From assembly GCF_029937575.1 (NCBI RefSeq), contig NZ_JAPYPS010000001.1:8165-72164 (forward strand): a DNA stretch of 64,000 nt. Reading direction: 5' to 3'. Under the pieces are notes generated by a model. That model was not told the DNA's origin. It searched no databases and saw only the letters and a list, made by a program, of their open reading frames with translations. Source of the stretch: Nocardioides sp. GTDB lineage: Bacteria; Actinomycetota; Actinomycetes; Propionibacteriales; Nocardioidaceae. Both the position numbers and the translations under genes were made by a program. Below, piece after piece: positions 1 through 10,437 of this stretch (the first letter of the stretch is position 1; each line of letters starts with the position of its first letter).

Positions 1-126
1 TGCGGGGTCCCCGCGGCGTTGGTCGGCGGAGGAGCGAAGCGGAGGAGCCGAGGAACGCCGTGGGGTGTTCATGCGGGGTCCCCGCGGCGTTGGTCGGCGG
101 AGGAGCGAAGCGGAGGAGCCGAGGAA
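1..126. repeat. Two tandem copies of a 55-bp intergenic repeat
   Basis: Positions 1-55 and 72-126 are identical, a 71-bp period, and each copy is followed by a gtgttca heptamer. The unit is rich in GGAGGAGCGAAGCGGAGGAGC-like purine motifs. The first copy begins at the window edge, so the array may extend to the left. It lies just downstream of the rph stop and carries no recognisable gene. Related GAGGAACGA motifs recur at 57.5 and 61.0 kb. Confidence 0.8.
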
Positions 127-130
127 GTGT

Positions 131-847
<717 letters not shown>

Positions 848-881
848 GAGCCCGACCTTAGGCGGTGGAAATCCGGATTCC

Positions 882-911
882 TTGCCCGCCCCGGGCCCGG
901 AGCGGGATACT
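882..911 (+). promoter_or_regulatory. Candidate promoter of the neutral-lipid operon
   Basis: TTGCCC at 882-887 and GATACT at 906-911 are separated by 18 nt and would start transcription near 918, about 75 nt before the acyltransferase start. The match to sigma-70 consensus is moderate and nothing else supports it. Confidence 0.3.
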
Positions 912-992
912 CGCCCGCGACGCTCGTCACAGCGGGCAGACCAGGTCAACGGGACACCACCGCACAGCACACCAGGGCACATGGGAGGCCAC

Positions 993-1826
993 GTGAGCAC
1001 GCGCGACCTCGACCACTCCCTCCAGCGGGCGCTCCAGGAGGCCGACCTCGCGATGCGTGACGGCGCCTACGTCGCCACGATCGTCCCCCTGCTGGGTCGA
1101 CTGATGAAGCTGTACTTCCGCTCCGAGGTCCGTGGCTTCGAAGCCATCCCTCCCGAGGGCGGTGCACTGATCGTCTCCAATCACTCCGGTGGGCTCATGC
1201 CGATGGACGTCCCGATCCTGGCGGCGGCCTTCGTCGAGGAGTTCGGCCCGGATCGTCCCCTCTACGTGCTCGCCCACGACATGCTGTTCACCGGCGCCGC
1301 CGGCCCCGTCATGCGGCGCTGCGGCTTCATGCCGGCCACCCGCGAGAACGCCGCGGCCATCCTCGACTCCGGCGCCGTCACGATCCTCTTCCCGGGGGGT
1401 GACCACGACGTCTTCCGGCCGTCGTCGGCCAAGAACACCATCGACTTCGCGGGTCGCACCGGCTACGTCCGTACGGCGTTGCGCAGCGGGGTGCCGATCG
1501 TGCCGGTGGTCAGCATCGGCGGTCACGAGGACCAGCTGCACCTGTGGCGCGGCGAGATCATCGCCAAGCTGCTCCGCCTCGAATCCCTGCTGCGCACCAA
1601 GTACTTCCCGATCTCCTTCGGCTTCCCCTTCGGCCTGACCGCGGCCTTCCCGCCCAACCTGCCCCTGCCCACCAAGATCGTCACCGAGGTCCTCGAACCG
1701 GTCGACGTGGTCGCACAGTTCGGCGAGGATCCCGACGTGGCCGAGGTCGACGTGGAGATCCGTCGGCGCATGCAGGACGCTCTCGACCAGCTCGCCCGCG
1801 AACGCCGCTTCCCCGTGATCGGCTGA
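993..1826 (+). CDS. Lysophospholipid acyltransferase family protein (PlsC-like)
   Basis: A glycerol-phosphate or lysophosphatidate acyltransferase-fold protein of about 277 residues. The catalytic block is seen as [11 protein letters not shown] (the family's HX4D motif, H and D five residues apart), followed by a substrate-binding [11 protein letters not shown] segment. A hydrophobic N-terminal stretch suggests membrane association. GTG at 993 is preferred because GGGAGG lies just upstream; ATG at 981 is the alternative. It is the first gene of a tightly packed operon with an acyl-CoA synthetase (6-nt gap), a WS/DGAT and a hydrolase. This context suggests acylation of glycerol intermediates feeding storage lipid. 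Exact acceptor is unknown. Confidence 0.88.
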   Translation: MSTRDLDHSLQRALQEADLAMRDGAYVATIVPLLGRLMKLYFRSEVRGFEAIPPEGGALIVSNHSGGLMPMDVPILAAAFVEEFGPDRPLYVLAHDMLFTGAAGPVMRRCGFMPATRENAAAILDSGAVTILFPGGDHDVFRPSSAKNTIDFAGRTGYVRTALRSGVPIVPVVSIGGHEDQLHLWRGEIIAKLLRLESLLRTKYFPISFGFPFGLTAAFPPNLPLPTKIVTEVLEPVDVVAQFGEDPDVAEVDVEIRRRMQDALDQLARERRFPVIG

Positions 1827-1832
1827 GGTCGG

Positions 1833-3500
1833 ATGACGAAGGTCCAGCGACTCCTCGCCCGGCTCCGCTCCCAGCTGTGGGTGGTGAGCATCCTCGTGCG
1901 AAGCGGCATGCTGACCGTGCTGCGCCCCGACAAGTACGTCGGCATGGCTCGCGTCGTGCGCACCCAGGGCACCAACGCCACGACCGGCCTCGCCATGGCC
2001 GCCGTACGGCGTCCACACGCCGTCGGACTCATCGACGAGCTCGGCTCGCTGACGTGGCGCGAGCTCGACCAGCGCTGCGACGCCCTCGCGGTCGGCCTGC
2101 GCGCGGCCGTCGGCGACGACGTGCCGACCGTGGCGCTGCTGTGCCGCAACCACCGCGGGTTCGTCGAGACCCTCAGCGCCAGCGCCCGTCTCGGGGCGCA
2201 GGCGCTGCTGCTCAACACCGGCTTCTCCGGGCCCCAGCTGGCCGACGTGATGGTGCGCGAGGCGGGTGCCGTCATCGTGTACGACGAGGAGTTCGCCGGC
2301 GTCGTCGCCGACGCCCGGTCCCGGATCCCCGGCCTCGTCGAGGTGATCGCCTGGCAGGACGAGCCGGACACCCGCGGCAGCCGGGACAGGGGCGCCGGCA
2401 CCCCGCTCACCGTCGCGTCGCTGATCGCCGCCCACACGGGCCAACGACCTCCCGTGCCCGACAGCCCCGGGCGCGTCATCCTGCTGACCTCGGGCACCAC
2501 CGGCGCCCCCAAGGGCGCCAAGCGCGGCGGCGGCGGTCCCGACGAGCTCGCGGCCACCCTCACCGCCGTCCCGTGGAAGGCGGAGGAGACCATCGTCGTG
2601 GCCGCGCCGATGTTCCACGCCTGGGGCTTCGGGCAGCTCGCCATCGCCGGCACGATGACCTGCACCGTCGTGATGCGGCGCAAGTTCGACCCCGAGGCCA
2701 CGCTCGCCCTCGTCGACGAGCACCGTGCCACCGGGCTGGCCGTCGTCCCGGTCATGCTGGAGCGCATCGTCGACCTGCCGGCCGAGGTGCTCGACCGCTA
2801 CCGCCTCGACAGCCTGCGGTTCGTCTCCGCCAGCGGCTCGCGGATGCGTCCCGACGCCGTGATCGCGTTCATGGACCGCTTCGGCGACGTCGTGTTCAAC
2901 GCCTACAACGCCACCGAGGCCGGTCAGATCACCGTCGCCTCCCCCGCCGACCTGCGCCACGCCCCCGACACCGCGGGCCGGGCGGTGCGCGGCACGCTGC
3001 TGCGCATCGTCGACGACGCCTGGCAACCCGTCCCTGTGGGTGACGTCGGACGGATCACCGTCAAGGGCGCCTCCGAGTTCGACGGCTACACCGCCGGCGA
3101 CACCAAGGACTCCGACCCGTCGGCGGCCGGCAAGGGTTTCATGGTCTCCGGCGACGTCGGTCGCCTCGACGCCGAGGGACGCCTCTACGTCGTGGGCCGC
3201 GACGACGAGATGATCGTCTCCGGTGGGGAGAACGTCTACCCGCTCGAGGTCGAGAAGACCCTCGGCGAGCACCCGTCGGTCCGCGAGGTCGCGGTCATCG
3301 GCGTCCGCGACGAGTCCTACGGCCAGCGCCTGGCGGCCTACGTCGTGCTCGTGCCGGGCGCGCAGGACGGCCCCGACGAGCTCAAGGCGCACGTCAAGGC
3401 CCACCTGGCCGGCTACAAGGTGCCGCGCGACGTCGTGCTGCTCGACGAGCTGCCCCGCAACGCGTCGGGCAAGATCATGAAGCGCGAGCTGACCGCATGA
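1833..3500 (+). CDS. Acyl-CoA synthetase (AMP-forming, FadD-like)
   Basis: This adenylate-forming enzyme activates a carboxylic acid, probably a fatty acid, to its CoA thioester through an acyl-AMP. It has 555 residues. The phosphate-binding loop LLTSGTTGAPKGAKRGGGG is about residues 215-233, the core motif is YNATEAGQ, and the hinge/C-terminal subdomain includes YVVGRDDEMIVSGGENVYPLEVE. The catalytic lysine is in the final NASGKIMKREL. It is the second gene of the four-gene lipid operon, ending in an ATGA overlap with the WS/DGAT gene. It would supply the acyl-CoA used by the flanking acyltransferases. Chain-length specificity cannot be read from sequence. Confidence 0.92.
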   Translation: MTKVQRLLARLRSQLWVVSILVRSGMLTVLRPDKYVGMARVVRTQGTNATTGLAMAAVRRPHAVGLIDELGSLTWRELDQRCDALAVGLRAAVGDDVPTVALLCRNHRGFVETLSASARLGAQALLLNTGFSGPQLADVMVREAGAVIVYDEEFAGVVADARSRIPGLVEVIAWQDEPDTRGSRDRGAGTPLTVASLIAAHTGQRPPVPDSPGRVILLTSGTTGAPKGAKRGGGGPDELAATLTAVPWKAEETIVVAAPMFHAWGFGQLAIAGTMTCTVVMRRKFDPEATLALVDEHRATGLAVVPVMLERIVDLPAEVLDRYRLDSLRFVSASGSRMRPDAVIAFMDRFGDVVFNAYNATEAGQITVASPADLRHAPDTAGRAVRGTLLRIVDDAWQPVPVGDVGRITVKGASEFDGYTAGDTKDSDPSAAGKGFMVSGDVGRLDAEGRLYVVGRDDEMIVSGGENVYPLEVEKTLGEHPSVREVAVIGVRDESYGQRLAAYVVLVPGAQDGPDELKAHVKAHLAGYKVPRDVVLLDELPRNASGKIMKRELTA

Positions 3501-4924
3501 GTCGCTCCGGCGTCGAGCGGATGGACGGCGTCGACGCCGGGTTCCTCTACATGGAGACCCCGTCGCAGCACATGCACACGCTCAAGATCGCGGTGCTGGC
3601 CCCCAACACCGACCTCACCTTCGACTCCTTCCAGTCCGGGGTGCTCGCCCGCCTGTCCCGGCTCCCGCCGTTGCGGCGCAAGGCCGTGAAGGTGCCGTTC
3701 CAGCTCAACCACCCGGTGTGGGTGACCCAGCAACGCGTCGATCCCGCGCGGCACTTCTTCCACCACGTCGTCGGCGGCAGCGGTTCGATGGCGGATCTGG
3801 AGCGTCTGATCGGCGAGATCGCCTCCTCCCCCCTGGACCGCTCGGTCCCGCTGTGGGAGCTCCACCTCTGCGAGGGACTCGCCGACGGTGGCGCCGCGAT
3901 CGTCGGCAAGATGCACCACGCCCTGGCCGACGGCATGGCCGCCAACGCCCTGCTCGGCAACGTGACCGACGTCGCCGGCTCCGAGGCCTTCCTGCCCCGC
4001 GAGGCACGCGCCGCGACCCCGGCAGCGGCCGACGAGACCCCGGACGGCCCAACCCTCGTCCGGTCCGCCCTCGTGGACGCCATCCTCCAGATCGCCCTCA
4101 TCCCCGCGCTCCTCTGGCGGACCCTCACGGGTCTTCGATCGATGCTGCGCTACCGCCGCGCCGAGCGACCCGACGTACCTCGCCCGGTCCTGGACGCCCC
4201 TCGTACGTCGTTCAACGGGGCGTTGACCCCACGTCGTGACTTCGCCACGGTCACGCTCCCCCTCGCCGACATCAAGGCAGCCCGCACGGCTCACCCCGGC
4301 GCCACGCTGAACGACGTCGTGCTCGCCGTCGTCGGCGGAGCGCTGCGGACCTGGTTGGACGAGCGTGGCGAGCACCCGAGCGCCTCCCTGATGGCCGGGG
4401 TCCCCACCGCCACCGACCCGGCGGGCGCCGTACCGCGCCTGCACGGCAACCGCGTCTCCAACCTCTTCACCTCGCTGGCCACCGACGTCGACGACCCGCA
4501 CGAGCGCCTGCGCGCGATCTCGCGGGTCACCGTGCACTCCAAGGAGATCCAGCGGCAGCTGGGGCCGCAGATGCTCACCGAGTGGACCCAGTTCACGCCA
4601 CCGGCGCCGTTCAGCGCCTTCATGCGGCTCTACTCGCGGCTGCGCGCCGCGTCGTGGCACGCCGCTCCCTTCAACGTGATCGTCTCCAACGTGCCGGGCC
4701 CGCGGGAGCCCGCCCACATCGGCGAGGCCGAGCTGACCGACTTGTTCTCGGTCGGGCCGATCCTCGAAGGGATCGGCCTCAACGTGACAGTCTGGAGCTA
4801 CGTCGACCGGATGAACTTCTCCCTCCTGACGTGCCCCGACCTGATCGACGACCTCGCTCCCCTGACCGCGCACTTCCGACCCGCCCTGGACGCCCTCCTG
4901 TCCCCGGCCACGACCGATAGGTGA
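3497..4924 (+). CDS. Wax ester synthase / diacylglycerol acyltransferase (WS/DGAT)
   Basis: It transfers an acyl group from acyl-CoA to diacylglycerol or a fatty alcohol to make triacylglycerol or wax ester. The 475-residue protein carries the family's N-terminal block ERMDGVDAGFLYMETPSQHM, the catalytic HHALADG motif with the first His at residue 140, and the C-terminal NVIVSNVPGPREP block. Start and stop overlap the neighbours by 4 nt, so it is translationally coupled to the acyl-CoA synthetase and the hydrolase. Several paralogues usually occur per actinobacterial genome, so this may be one of several. The family assignment is firm; the preferred substrate is not. Confidence 0.95.
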   Translation: MSRSGVERMDGVDAGFLYMETPSQHMHTLKIAVLAPNTDLTFDSFQSGVLARLSRLPPLRRKAVKVPFQLNHPVWVTQQRVDPARHFFHHVVGGSGSMADLERLIGEIASSPLDRSVPLWELHLCEGLADGGAAIVGKMHHALADGMAANALLGNVTDVAGSEAFLPREARAATPAAADETPDGPTLVRSALVDAILQIALIPALLWRTLTGLRSMLRYRRAERPDVPRPVLDAPRTSFNGALTPRRDFATVTLPLADIKAARTAHPGATLNDVVLAVVGGALRTWLDERGEHPSASLMAGVPTATDPAGAVPRLHGNRVSNLFTSLATDVDDPHERLRAISRVTVHSKEIQRQLGPQMLTEWTQFTPPAPFSAFMRLYSRLRAASWHAAPFNVIVSNVPGPREPAHIGEAELTDLFSVGPILEGIGLNVTVWSYVDRMNFSLLTCPDLIDDLAPLTAHFRPALDALLSPATTDR

Positions 4925-5931
4925 CGCAGATGCTCCGGATCTCCCGCCGCCACCGCAGGATGACCTACGAGGCTGCCCAGCACGCCTTCCTCCTGGCGAC
5001 CTACGTGCCGCGCCGCCTCACGGTCGCCGGGCTCCGGTACGGCGCCGGCCGGCTGGTCACCCTGCCCGAGGTCACGTCCGTGCCCGAAGGCCGGATGGTC
5101 GACGTCCCGGGACGCGGTCGGATGTTCGTGGTCGACGTCCCGGGCCCCACGCCCGACGCCCCCACCGTGGTGCTGCTCCACGGGCTGGCGACCACGGCCT
5201 ACCTGTCGTGGTTCGCCGCCCTGGGCGCCGTCGCCGAGCACTACCGCGTCGTCACCTTCGACCTGCGCTGGCACGGCCGCGGGCTGCGAGGCGAGTCGTT
5301 CCGGGTGACCGACTGTGCCGATGACGTCGCCGCCGTGCTCGACCACCTCGGGATCGACCAGGCGATCATCGCCGGCTACTCGCTGGGCGGCGCCGTGGCG
5401 CAGGAGACCTGGCACCGCCACCCCGAGAAGGTCAGCGGCCTCGTGCTCTGCTCGACGTCGGGCTCGTGGGCCGTGGACCGCGGGGAGCGGCTCTTCTTCC
5501 CGGCGCTGGGGGCCGCCATCACGCCGCTGTCTCGCCTCGCGGTCGCCGCCGTCGAGCGGCGCTCCGCCTCCCTTCCCGACCTCCCGTCCTTCGACACGTC
5601 CGACCTGGCCGCCTGGGGCCTGGCCGAGCTGCGCAGCACCAGCGGCTGGACGACGCCGCACGTGATGGCCGAGCTCGGGCGCTTCGACTCCTCGTCGTGG
5701 ATCGGCGACGTGAACGTGCCGACGGCGGTGGTCGTCACCGAGCGCGACGGGGCCATCCCCGCGGCGCGCCAACGCGCCCTGGCCGCGGCCGTCCCGGGCT
5801 CGATCGAGCTGAGCTCACCGGGCGGACATGCCTCGCTCTTCCTCGACCACGAGCGCTGGGGCCTGGTCTTCCTGGACGCTCTCGAGCGGGTCGCGGCCCA
5901 GCTCCCGGCCTCCGGTCGCCTGGCCGGCTGA
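4921..5931 (+). CDS. Alpha/beta-fold hydrolase
   Basis: A 336-residue alpha/beta hydrolase. The nucleophile elbow is GYSLGGA, the oxyanion-region motif is LLHGLATTAY, and the late GGHASLF supplies the catalytic His. It starts with GTG overlapping the WS/DGAT stop by 4 nt and closes the lipid operon, so a lipase or esterase acting on acylglycerols or wax esters is a reasonable guess from context. There is no lid or signal peptide that would prove lipase activity. Its last 117 nt overlap the convergent SGNH hydrolase gene, an unusually long antisense overlap. Confidence 0.85.
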   Translation: MTQMLRISRRHRRMTYEAAQHAFLLATYVPRRLTVAGLRYGAGRLVTLPEVTSVPEGRMVDVPGRGRMFVVDVPGPTPDAPTVVLLHGLATTAYLSWFAALGAVAEHYRVVTFDLRWHGRGLRGESFRVTDCADDVAAVLDHLGIDQAIIAGYSLGGAVAQETWHRHPEKVSGLVLCSTSGSWAVDRGERLFFPALGAAITPLSRLAVAAVERRSASLPDLPSFDTSDLAAWGLAELRSTSGWTTPHVMAELGRFDSSSWIGDVNVPTAVVVTERDGAIPAARQRALAAAVPGSIELSSPGGHASLFLDHERWGLVFLDALERVAAQLPASGRLAG

Positions 5932-6744
5932 CGAGACGGCTGACGAACCGGCCGCCGGGGCGATCGAAGGGGCCGTCGGCCGGGTGGGCGGCCGTACGGC
6001 GCTGCGCCACACGGCTCGCGCCGCCAACGGTCCGAGGTCGCGGGCGCGCCTGCCCATCCACGGTCCGCCCTCGACCATGACCCAGGCCGCGTCCCGGCGC
6101 CAGGTGCGCGTCACCCCACCGGCCGACTCCAGCGACGGCTCCTGCACCTGGAACCCGCGGTCGGTGAGCATCGTGGCGTAGGCCCGCGCCAGTGCCCGGT
6201 GACCGCGCTCCGACGGGTGCAGCCGGTCGACCGACCAGCAGGCGCGGTCGAGGATCTCGGGACACCGGTCCAGGTCGAGCCGCACGCCACCGAAGCGCGC
6301 GTGCACCTCTTCGTAGGCCGCGTTGACCACGGCCAGGCGCGCGCTGAGCGGACGCCGTACGAACTCGGGGAGACCGACCAGGCTCGGGTGGTCGTGGTAG
6401 CGGATCGTCACCAGCAGCGCGCCGACGTCCGTGAGCGCCTCGGCGCACGCGAGCAGGTCGCGACGGGTGACCTCCGGGTCCCAGGTCGCGCGCAGCGTGT
6501 CGTTGACCCCCACCAGCATCGTGGCCACGTCGGGCCGGTGCGCCACGGCGTCGGCCAGCTGTCGCTCACGCATCTGGGTCGTGGTGCAGCCGCTGACCGC
6601 GGTGTTGCAGTAGGACACGTCGTACGCCGGCGCCAGCGCGTCGACCAGGAGGCGCGACCACCCACGCCACCCTCCCGGCACGGGGTCACCGATACCGACG
6701 GTCGTGCTGTCTCCGAGCGCTGCCACCCTCAGGTACGTGGACAC
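5815..6744 (-). CDS. SGNH/GDSL-family hydrolase
   Basis: A serine esterase/lipase-fold protein of 309 residues. Block I is GDST with the catalytic Ser at residue 13, block III is LVGVND, and the block V Asp-His pair is DRLHPS. These assign the SGNH fold firmly, but not the substrate. There is no signal peptide, so it is probably cytoplasmic. The last roughly 70 residues after the hydrolase domain are low-complexity (Ala/Pro/Arg-rich). They are encoded partly inside the convergent gene's 3' end, so the annotated C-terminus may be an extension of a shorter ancestor. It starts with GTG at 6744. Confidence 0.82.
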   Translation of the reverse strand: MSTYLRVAALGDSTTVGIGDPVPGGWRGWSRLLVDALAPAYDVSYCNTAVSGCTTTQMRERQLADAVAHRPDVATMLVGVNDTLRATWDPEVTRRDLLACAEALTDVGALLVTIRYHDHPSLVGLPEFVRRPLSARLAVVNAAYEEVHARFGGVRLDLDRCPEILDRACWSVDRLHPSERGHRALARAYATMLTDRGFQVQEPSLESAGGVTRTWRRDAAWVMVEGGPWMGRRARDLGPLAARAVWRSAVRPPTRPTAPSIAPAAGSSAVSSAGQATGGRELGRDPLESVQEDQAPALVVEEERGMSAR

Positions 6745-6858
6745 GGGACAACGGTGGCGGCCGGGGCTACGTCCACACCTCCGTCGCGTGACGTGTCCCG
6801 CAACGTCAGGTGAAGGGCACGCATCACCCCAGATGAGCCCCGCGATGGCCCGGGTCGG

Positions 6859-7677
6859 CTACTTCACCTCGGCCCTCAGGATCCGGATCACGCCGAGCGC
6901 CAGCGGGACGCCCAGCCACAGCAGCCCGGAGGTGAGCAGGTAGCCCCACTCGATGCCCGAGACCGAGAGGTCGTAGAGCGGGCCCTGGGCGAACTCGAAG
7001 TCGATCCACGGACGGATGTCGGCGAACGTCTCGAAGTTGGCGGCCAGCACGGCGAACACCGAGACCGGGATCACCCGGTAGGCCACGAAGACCACGATCG
7101 AGGCCGGGGTGTTGAGCAACAGGCACGCGATGGCGAAGCCGAGACTCATCGCCAGGACCTGGGTGATCAGGAAGCCACCGAGGAAGGCGCCGCCGAGGTC
7201 GAACGACGTCTGGTCCGACTGCACGACCTGACAGATCACCGCGCACACGAGTCCGATCACCACGGCGGTCACCACCGCGACCAGGGTCAGCACGATGCCG
7301 GTGAGGTACTTGGCCAGCAGCACCCGCGAGCGGCGAGGCTCGAGCGAGAAGGTGACCATCGCCGTGCGCTGGGTCCACTCGCTGGTCACCAGCATGATCG
7401 CCAGCACCGGGAGCACCACAGCGGTGATGTAGCTGGCGAAGAACGCGTAGTCGCCGGCCGACGACTCACCCCCCTCGATCAGGACGACGAGCAGCAAGCC
7501 ACCCTCCACGATGACGATCAGGATCGCGATCGCGGCGACGAGCCAGAAGCTGGCCAGGGTGTCGACCGCCTTGCGCAGCTCGACCTGCACCAGGCGCACC
7601 AGCGGCGTGGGCTGGGTCGCCGCGAGGTCGAGTCCGCGGGGCGTGGCGGCGGGCGGAGGCGGTCCGTAGGCGCTCAT
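6859..7677 (-). CDS. ABC-2 type transporter permease
   Basis: A 272-residue integral membrane protein with about six hydrophobic segments, beginning with one around WLVAAIAILIVIVEGGLLLV and ending with LLTSGLLWLGVPLALGVI. A charged segment, SEWTQRTAMVTFSLEPRRSR, precedes the third helix and is typical of ABC-2 permeases. The start overlaps the stop of the upstream ATPase gene by 4 nt (ATGA). The pair forms a complete ABC exporter half-set with no dedicated regulator or substrate gene beside it. The substrate is unknown; this type often moves drugs, lipids or peptides. Confidence 0.85.
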   Translation of the reverse strand: MSAYGPPPPAATPRGLDLAATQPTPLVRLVQVELRKAVDTLASFWLVAAIAILIVIVEGGLLLVVLIEGGESSAGDYAFFASYITAVVLPVLAIMLVTSEWTQRTAMVTFSLEPRRSRVLLAKYLTGIVLTLVAVVTAVVIGLVCAVICQVVQSDQTSFDLGGAFLGGFLITQVLAMSLGFAIACLLLNTPASIVVFVAYRVIPVSVFAVLAANFETFADIRPWIDFEFAQGPLYDLSVSGIEWGYLLTSGLLWLGVPLALGVIRILRAEVK

Positions 7678-8684
7678 CGCGGGGCTCCTGGGTACTGGCC
7701 GGGCCGGCCGGGCTGGGTCTGCTGACCAGGCGGTCCGGGCGGGGGCGGGGGCGGGGGTGGACCACCGGGCGCGCCGTACGGCGACCCCTCGCGCTGGGTG
7801 CCGGAGGTGAGCTCGAGGAAGAGATCCTCGAGGCCGCCCTCGACCGAGCGCAGGTCGGTGAGGACGATCTGGTGCTCGGCGGCCACGCGGCCGACGTCGA
7901 CGCTCTCGCACTGCGCGGTGATCCCGTCGGGGCCTCGTGTCACCGCGATCCCGCGCTGGTGCAGGGCGGCGGCCAACCGGTCGTCGTCGAGCGAGGCGAC
8001 GGTGGTCGTGGCGCTCTTGGTCTGCTGGTTGCTCTGCAGGAGGGACTTCTTGTCGCCCTGCGCCACGATCCGGCCGTGGCCGATGAGGATCATCTCGTCG
8101 GCGATCAGCTCGACCTCGTTGAGCAGGTGGCTCGACAGCAGGACGGTGCCGCCGCGGTCGGCATATCCCTTGAGCAGGCCGCGCATCCACCGGATGCCCG
8201 CCGGGTCCAGGCCGTTGGCGGGCTCGTCCAGGATCAGCACCTCGGGATCGCCCAGCAACGCGTGGGCGATGCCCAGGCGCTGCTTCATGCCGAGGGAGTA
8301 GTTGCGCAGCCGCCGCGTCGACTCGTCGCCGGTCAGCGACACGAGGTGGAGCATCTCCTCGACGCGCGACTTCGGCAGCCCCATGCTCAACGCTCCCAGC
8401 GTCAGGATCTCCCGCCCGGTGCGCCCACCGTGCTGGGCGCCGGCGTCGAGGAGCACCCCGACGTGGCGTCCCGGGTTGGGGATGTCGGCGTAGCGATGGC
8501 CGCCGATGGTGGCGGTACCGGTGCTGGCCGCGGTCAGCCCGACCAGGATCCGCATGGTCGTGGTCTTGCCGGCGCCGTTGGGGCCAAGGAATCCGGTGAC
8601 CCGACCGGGCCGGCAGGCGAAGCTGACGTCGTCGACGGCGGTGAACGTGCCGTACCGCCTGGAGAGGTGCTCGACCGTGATCAT
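7674..8684 (-). CDS. ABC transporter ATP-binding protein
   Basis: ATPase subunit of the exporter encoded with the overlapping downstream permease. Walker A is GPNGAGKTT, the signature is NYSLGMKQRLG, and Walker B is LILDEPANGLDP. The length is 336 residues from ATG 8684. I prefer this start over GTG 8693 because CAGAGT lies 7 nt upstream and the family begins at MITVEHLSRRYG. After the ATPase and a DrrA-like C-terminal domain, the protein ends in a proline/glycine-rich tail of about 35 residues with eight consecutive prolines. The tail is not part of the family domain. Confidence 0.92.
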   Translation of the reverse strand: MITVEHLSRRYGTFTAVDDVSFACRPGRVTGFLGPNGAGKTTTMRILVGLTAASTGTATIGGHRYADIPNPGRHVGVLLDAGAQHGGRTGREILTLGALSMGLPKSRVEEMLHLVSLTGDESTRRLRNYSLGMKQRLGIAHALLGDPEVLILDEPANGLDPAGIRWMRGLLKGYADRGGTVLLSSHLLNEVELIADEMILIGHGRIVAQGDKKSLLQSNQQTKSATTTVASLDDDRLAAALHQRGIAVTRGPDGITAQCESVDVGRVAAEHQIVLTDLRSVEGGLEDLFLELTSGTQREGSPYGAPGGPPPPPPPPGPPGQQTQPGRPGQYPGAPR

Positions 8685-8712
8685 GGCCGCCACTCTGCCC
8701 TACGACCCCGGA

Positions 8713-9480
8713 CTAAAACTCGTAGGTCGCTCCGGCGGAGGCGAGCTCGACCGGACCGGAGTACGCCGTGCGCGCCTCGGCCATCATGGCGTCGCGGTCG
8801 AACCACGGCGGCACGTGCGTCAGGACCAGGCGACTGGCCTGCGACCGAGCCGCCACCGAGCCGGCGTCGACGCCGGTGAGGTGGATCCCGGGCGGGTTCT
8901 CGTCGGTGTCACGGAACGACGCCTCGCACAGCAGGAGCCGCACGTTGGCCGCGATCCGGTCGAGGCCCTCGCACGGTGCGGTGTCGCCGCTGTAGCCCAT
9001 CGTCGAGCCGCCGGCGCTGATCCGCATGCCATAGGCCTCGATCGGGTGGTCCACCGGGATCGGCAGGATCGTGAACGGTCCGATCGTGAACGGCCCGTCG
9101 TAGGTGTGGAAGTCGAACTCCTCGGTCATGCCGGGGTCCACGGGCAGCTCGTAGGCCCGGGCGACCCGCTCGGCGGTGCCCGCGGGGCCCCAGACCGGGA
9201 TCGGCGGCTGCGGCCCGGTCGGGTGGTACTTGCGCATCACGTAGTAGCCGCACATGTCGAGGCAGTGGTCGGCGTGGTGGTGGCTGATCAGGACGGCGTC
9301 GATCGAGAGCGGGTCGACGTAGCGGTGCAGCTGGCCCAGGGCGCCGTTGCCGAGGTCGAGCAGGATCCGCCAGACCCGCTTGTCCGCTCCGTCGCCGACG
9401 TCGGCCTCGAGCAGGTAGCAGCTCGCGGGCGAGTCCGGCCCGGGGTAGGAGCCGGAGCATCCGACGATCGTGAGTCTCAC
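8713..9480 (-). CDS. MBL-fold metallo-hydrolase (Rv1339-like)
   Basis: A 255-residue metallo-beta-lactamase-fold protein with the zinc-binding motif SHHHADHC, a GYSGDTAPC segment, and later His ligands in LTHVPPWFD. Its position directly after murI (4-nt overlap) and in the rph neighbourhood matches mycobacterial Rv1339, which has been described as an atypical cyclic-nucleotide phosphodiesterase. Fold and orthology by context are well supported. cAMP hydrolysis here is inferred, and an RNase Z-like or other phosphodiesterase role is possible. Confidence 0.85.
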   Translation of the reverse strand: MRLTIVGCSGSYPGPDSPASCYLLEADVGDGADKRVWRILLDLGNGALGQLHRYVDPLSIDAVLISHHHADHCLDMCGYYVMRKYHPTGPQPPIPVWGPAGTAERVARAYELPVDPGMTEEFDFHTYDGPFTIGPFTILPIPVDHPIEAYGMRISAGGSTMGYSGDTAPCEGLDRIAANVRLLLCEASFRDTDENPPGIHLTGVDAGSVAARSQASRLVLTHVPPWFDRDAMMAEARTAYSGPVELASAGATYEF

Positions 9481-10385
9481 AGCTGTCCTCCTCGAGCGGC
9501 TCCGGCGAACTGGGTGGCCGCCACCATCTCAGGTCCGAGGAAGCGTCGTCCGATGGTCTCGAACTCCGCGGGGGACCCGGTCGTCACGAAGCGGTACGTC
9601 GGTTCGCCGAGCGACCCCCCGTCGGCCCCGTCGGCCCCGTCGGCCTCGACTGCGCGCATCAGTCCGGTGTCGGCGAGCATCTTGTAGACGTCCTTCGCGC
9701 ACTCCTCGGCACTGCTGACCAGCGTCACCCCGCCGCCCATGACGTAGGAGATCACGCCGGTGAGCAAGGGGTAGTGCGTGCAGCCGAGGATCAGCGTGTC
9801 TACGCCGGCCTCGGTGAGCGGGTCGAGGTAGGTGTGGGCGACCTCGATCAGCTCCTCGCCCCCGGTCACGCCGGCCTCGACGTAGTCGACGAAGGCCGGG
9901 CAGGTGCGGGTCATCAGCTGCAGGTGGGGCGCGGCCGCGAAGGCGTCGTCGTAGGCCATCGACTCCGCTGTGGAGGCGGTGCAGATGACCCCGATCCGGC
10001 CGTTGCGGGTGGCGGCCACGGCGCGGCGGGTCGCCGGGTAGATGACCTCCACCACCGGTACGTCGTAGCGCTCGCGGGCGTCGCGCAGCATCGCGCCGCT
10101 CGCCGAGTTGCAGGCGATGACCAACGCCTTGACCCCCTGGTGCACCAGGTGGTCGAGACACTCCAGGGCGTACTCGCGGACCTCCGCGATCGGCTTGGGT
10201 CCGTAGGGCTGACGCGCGGTGTCGCCGACGTACAGCAACGACTCGTGGGGCAGCTGGTCGATGACCGAGCGGGCCACGGTCAGGCCGCCGAAGCCGGAGT
10301 CGAAGATGCCGATCGGCGCCTCGCGCTGCTCGGCCGTGGACCGGCCGCCAGCGCGACTCGACAGCGGCGACTGCGTCAGGTGCAC
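9477..10385 (-). CDS. murI: Glutamate racemase
   Basis: It interconverts L- and D-glutamate for peptidoglycan synthesis. The 302-residue protein has the Asp/Ser motif [13 protein letters not shown], the first catalytic Cys in IACNSASG and the second in LGCTHYPLL. The C-terminal region carries an [10 protein letters not shown] insertion from a short 9-bp tandem repeat near 9629-9650, absent from typical family members. The GTG start at 10385 has TAGGTT 6 nt upstream, a leaderless-type promoter. It overlaps the metallo-hydrolase gene by 4 nt. It is divergent from a secreted phosphodiesterase gene. Confidence 0.96.
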   Translation of the reverse strand: MHLTQSPLSSRAGGRSTAEQREAPIGIFDSGFGGLTVARSVIDQLPHESLLYVGDTARQPYGPKPIAEVREYALECLDHLVHQGVKALVIACNSASGAMLRDARERYDVPVVEVIYPATRRAVAATRNGRIGVICTASTAESMAYDDAFAAAPHLQLMTRTCPAFVDYVEAGVTGGEELIEVAHTYLDPLTEAGVDTLILGCTHYPLLTGVISYVMGGGVTLVSSAEECAKDVYKMLADTGLMRAVEADGADGADGGSLGEPTYRFVTTGSPAEFETIGRRFLGPEMVAATQFAGAARGGQL

Positions 10386-10437
10386 GGACCTAACCTACGG
10401 CCTACGCGGGCGCCTGGGGCGACGTAGGGTGCGGCGG

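Noticed and set aside
927-3404. An 825-codon minus-strand open frame across the lipid operon
   Set aside because: It is antisense to two genes with clear family motifs, has low-complexity His/Asp/Gly-rich composition and no domain; typical of open antisense frames in high-GC DNA.
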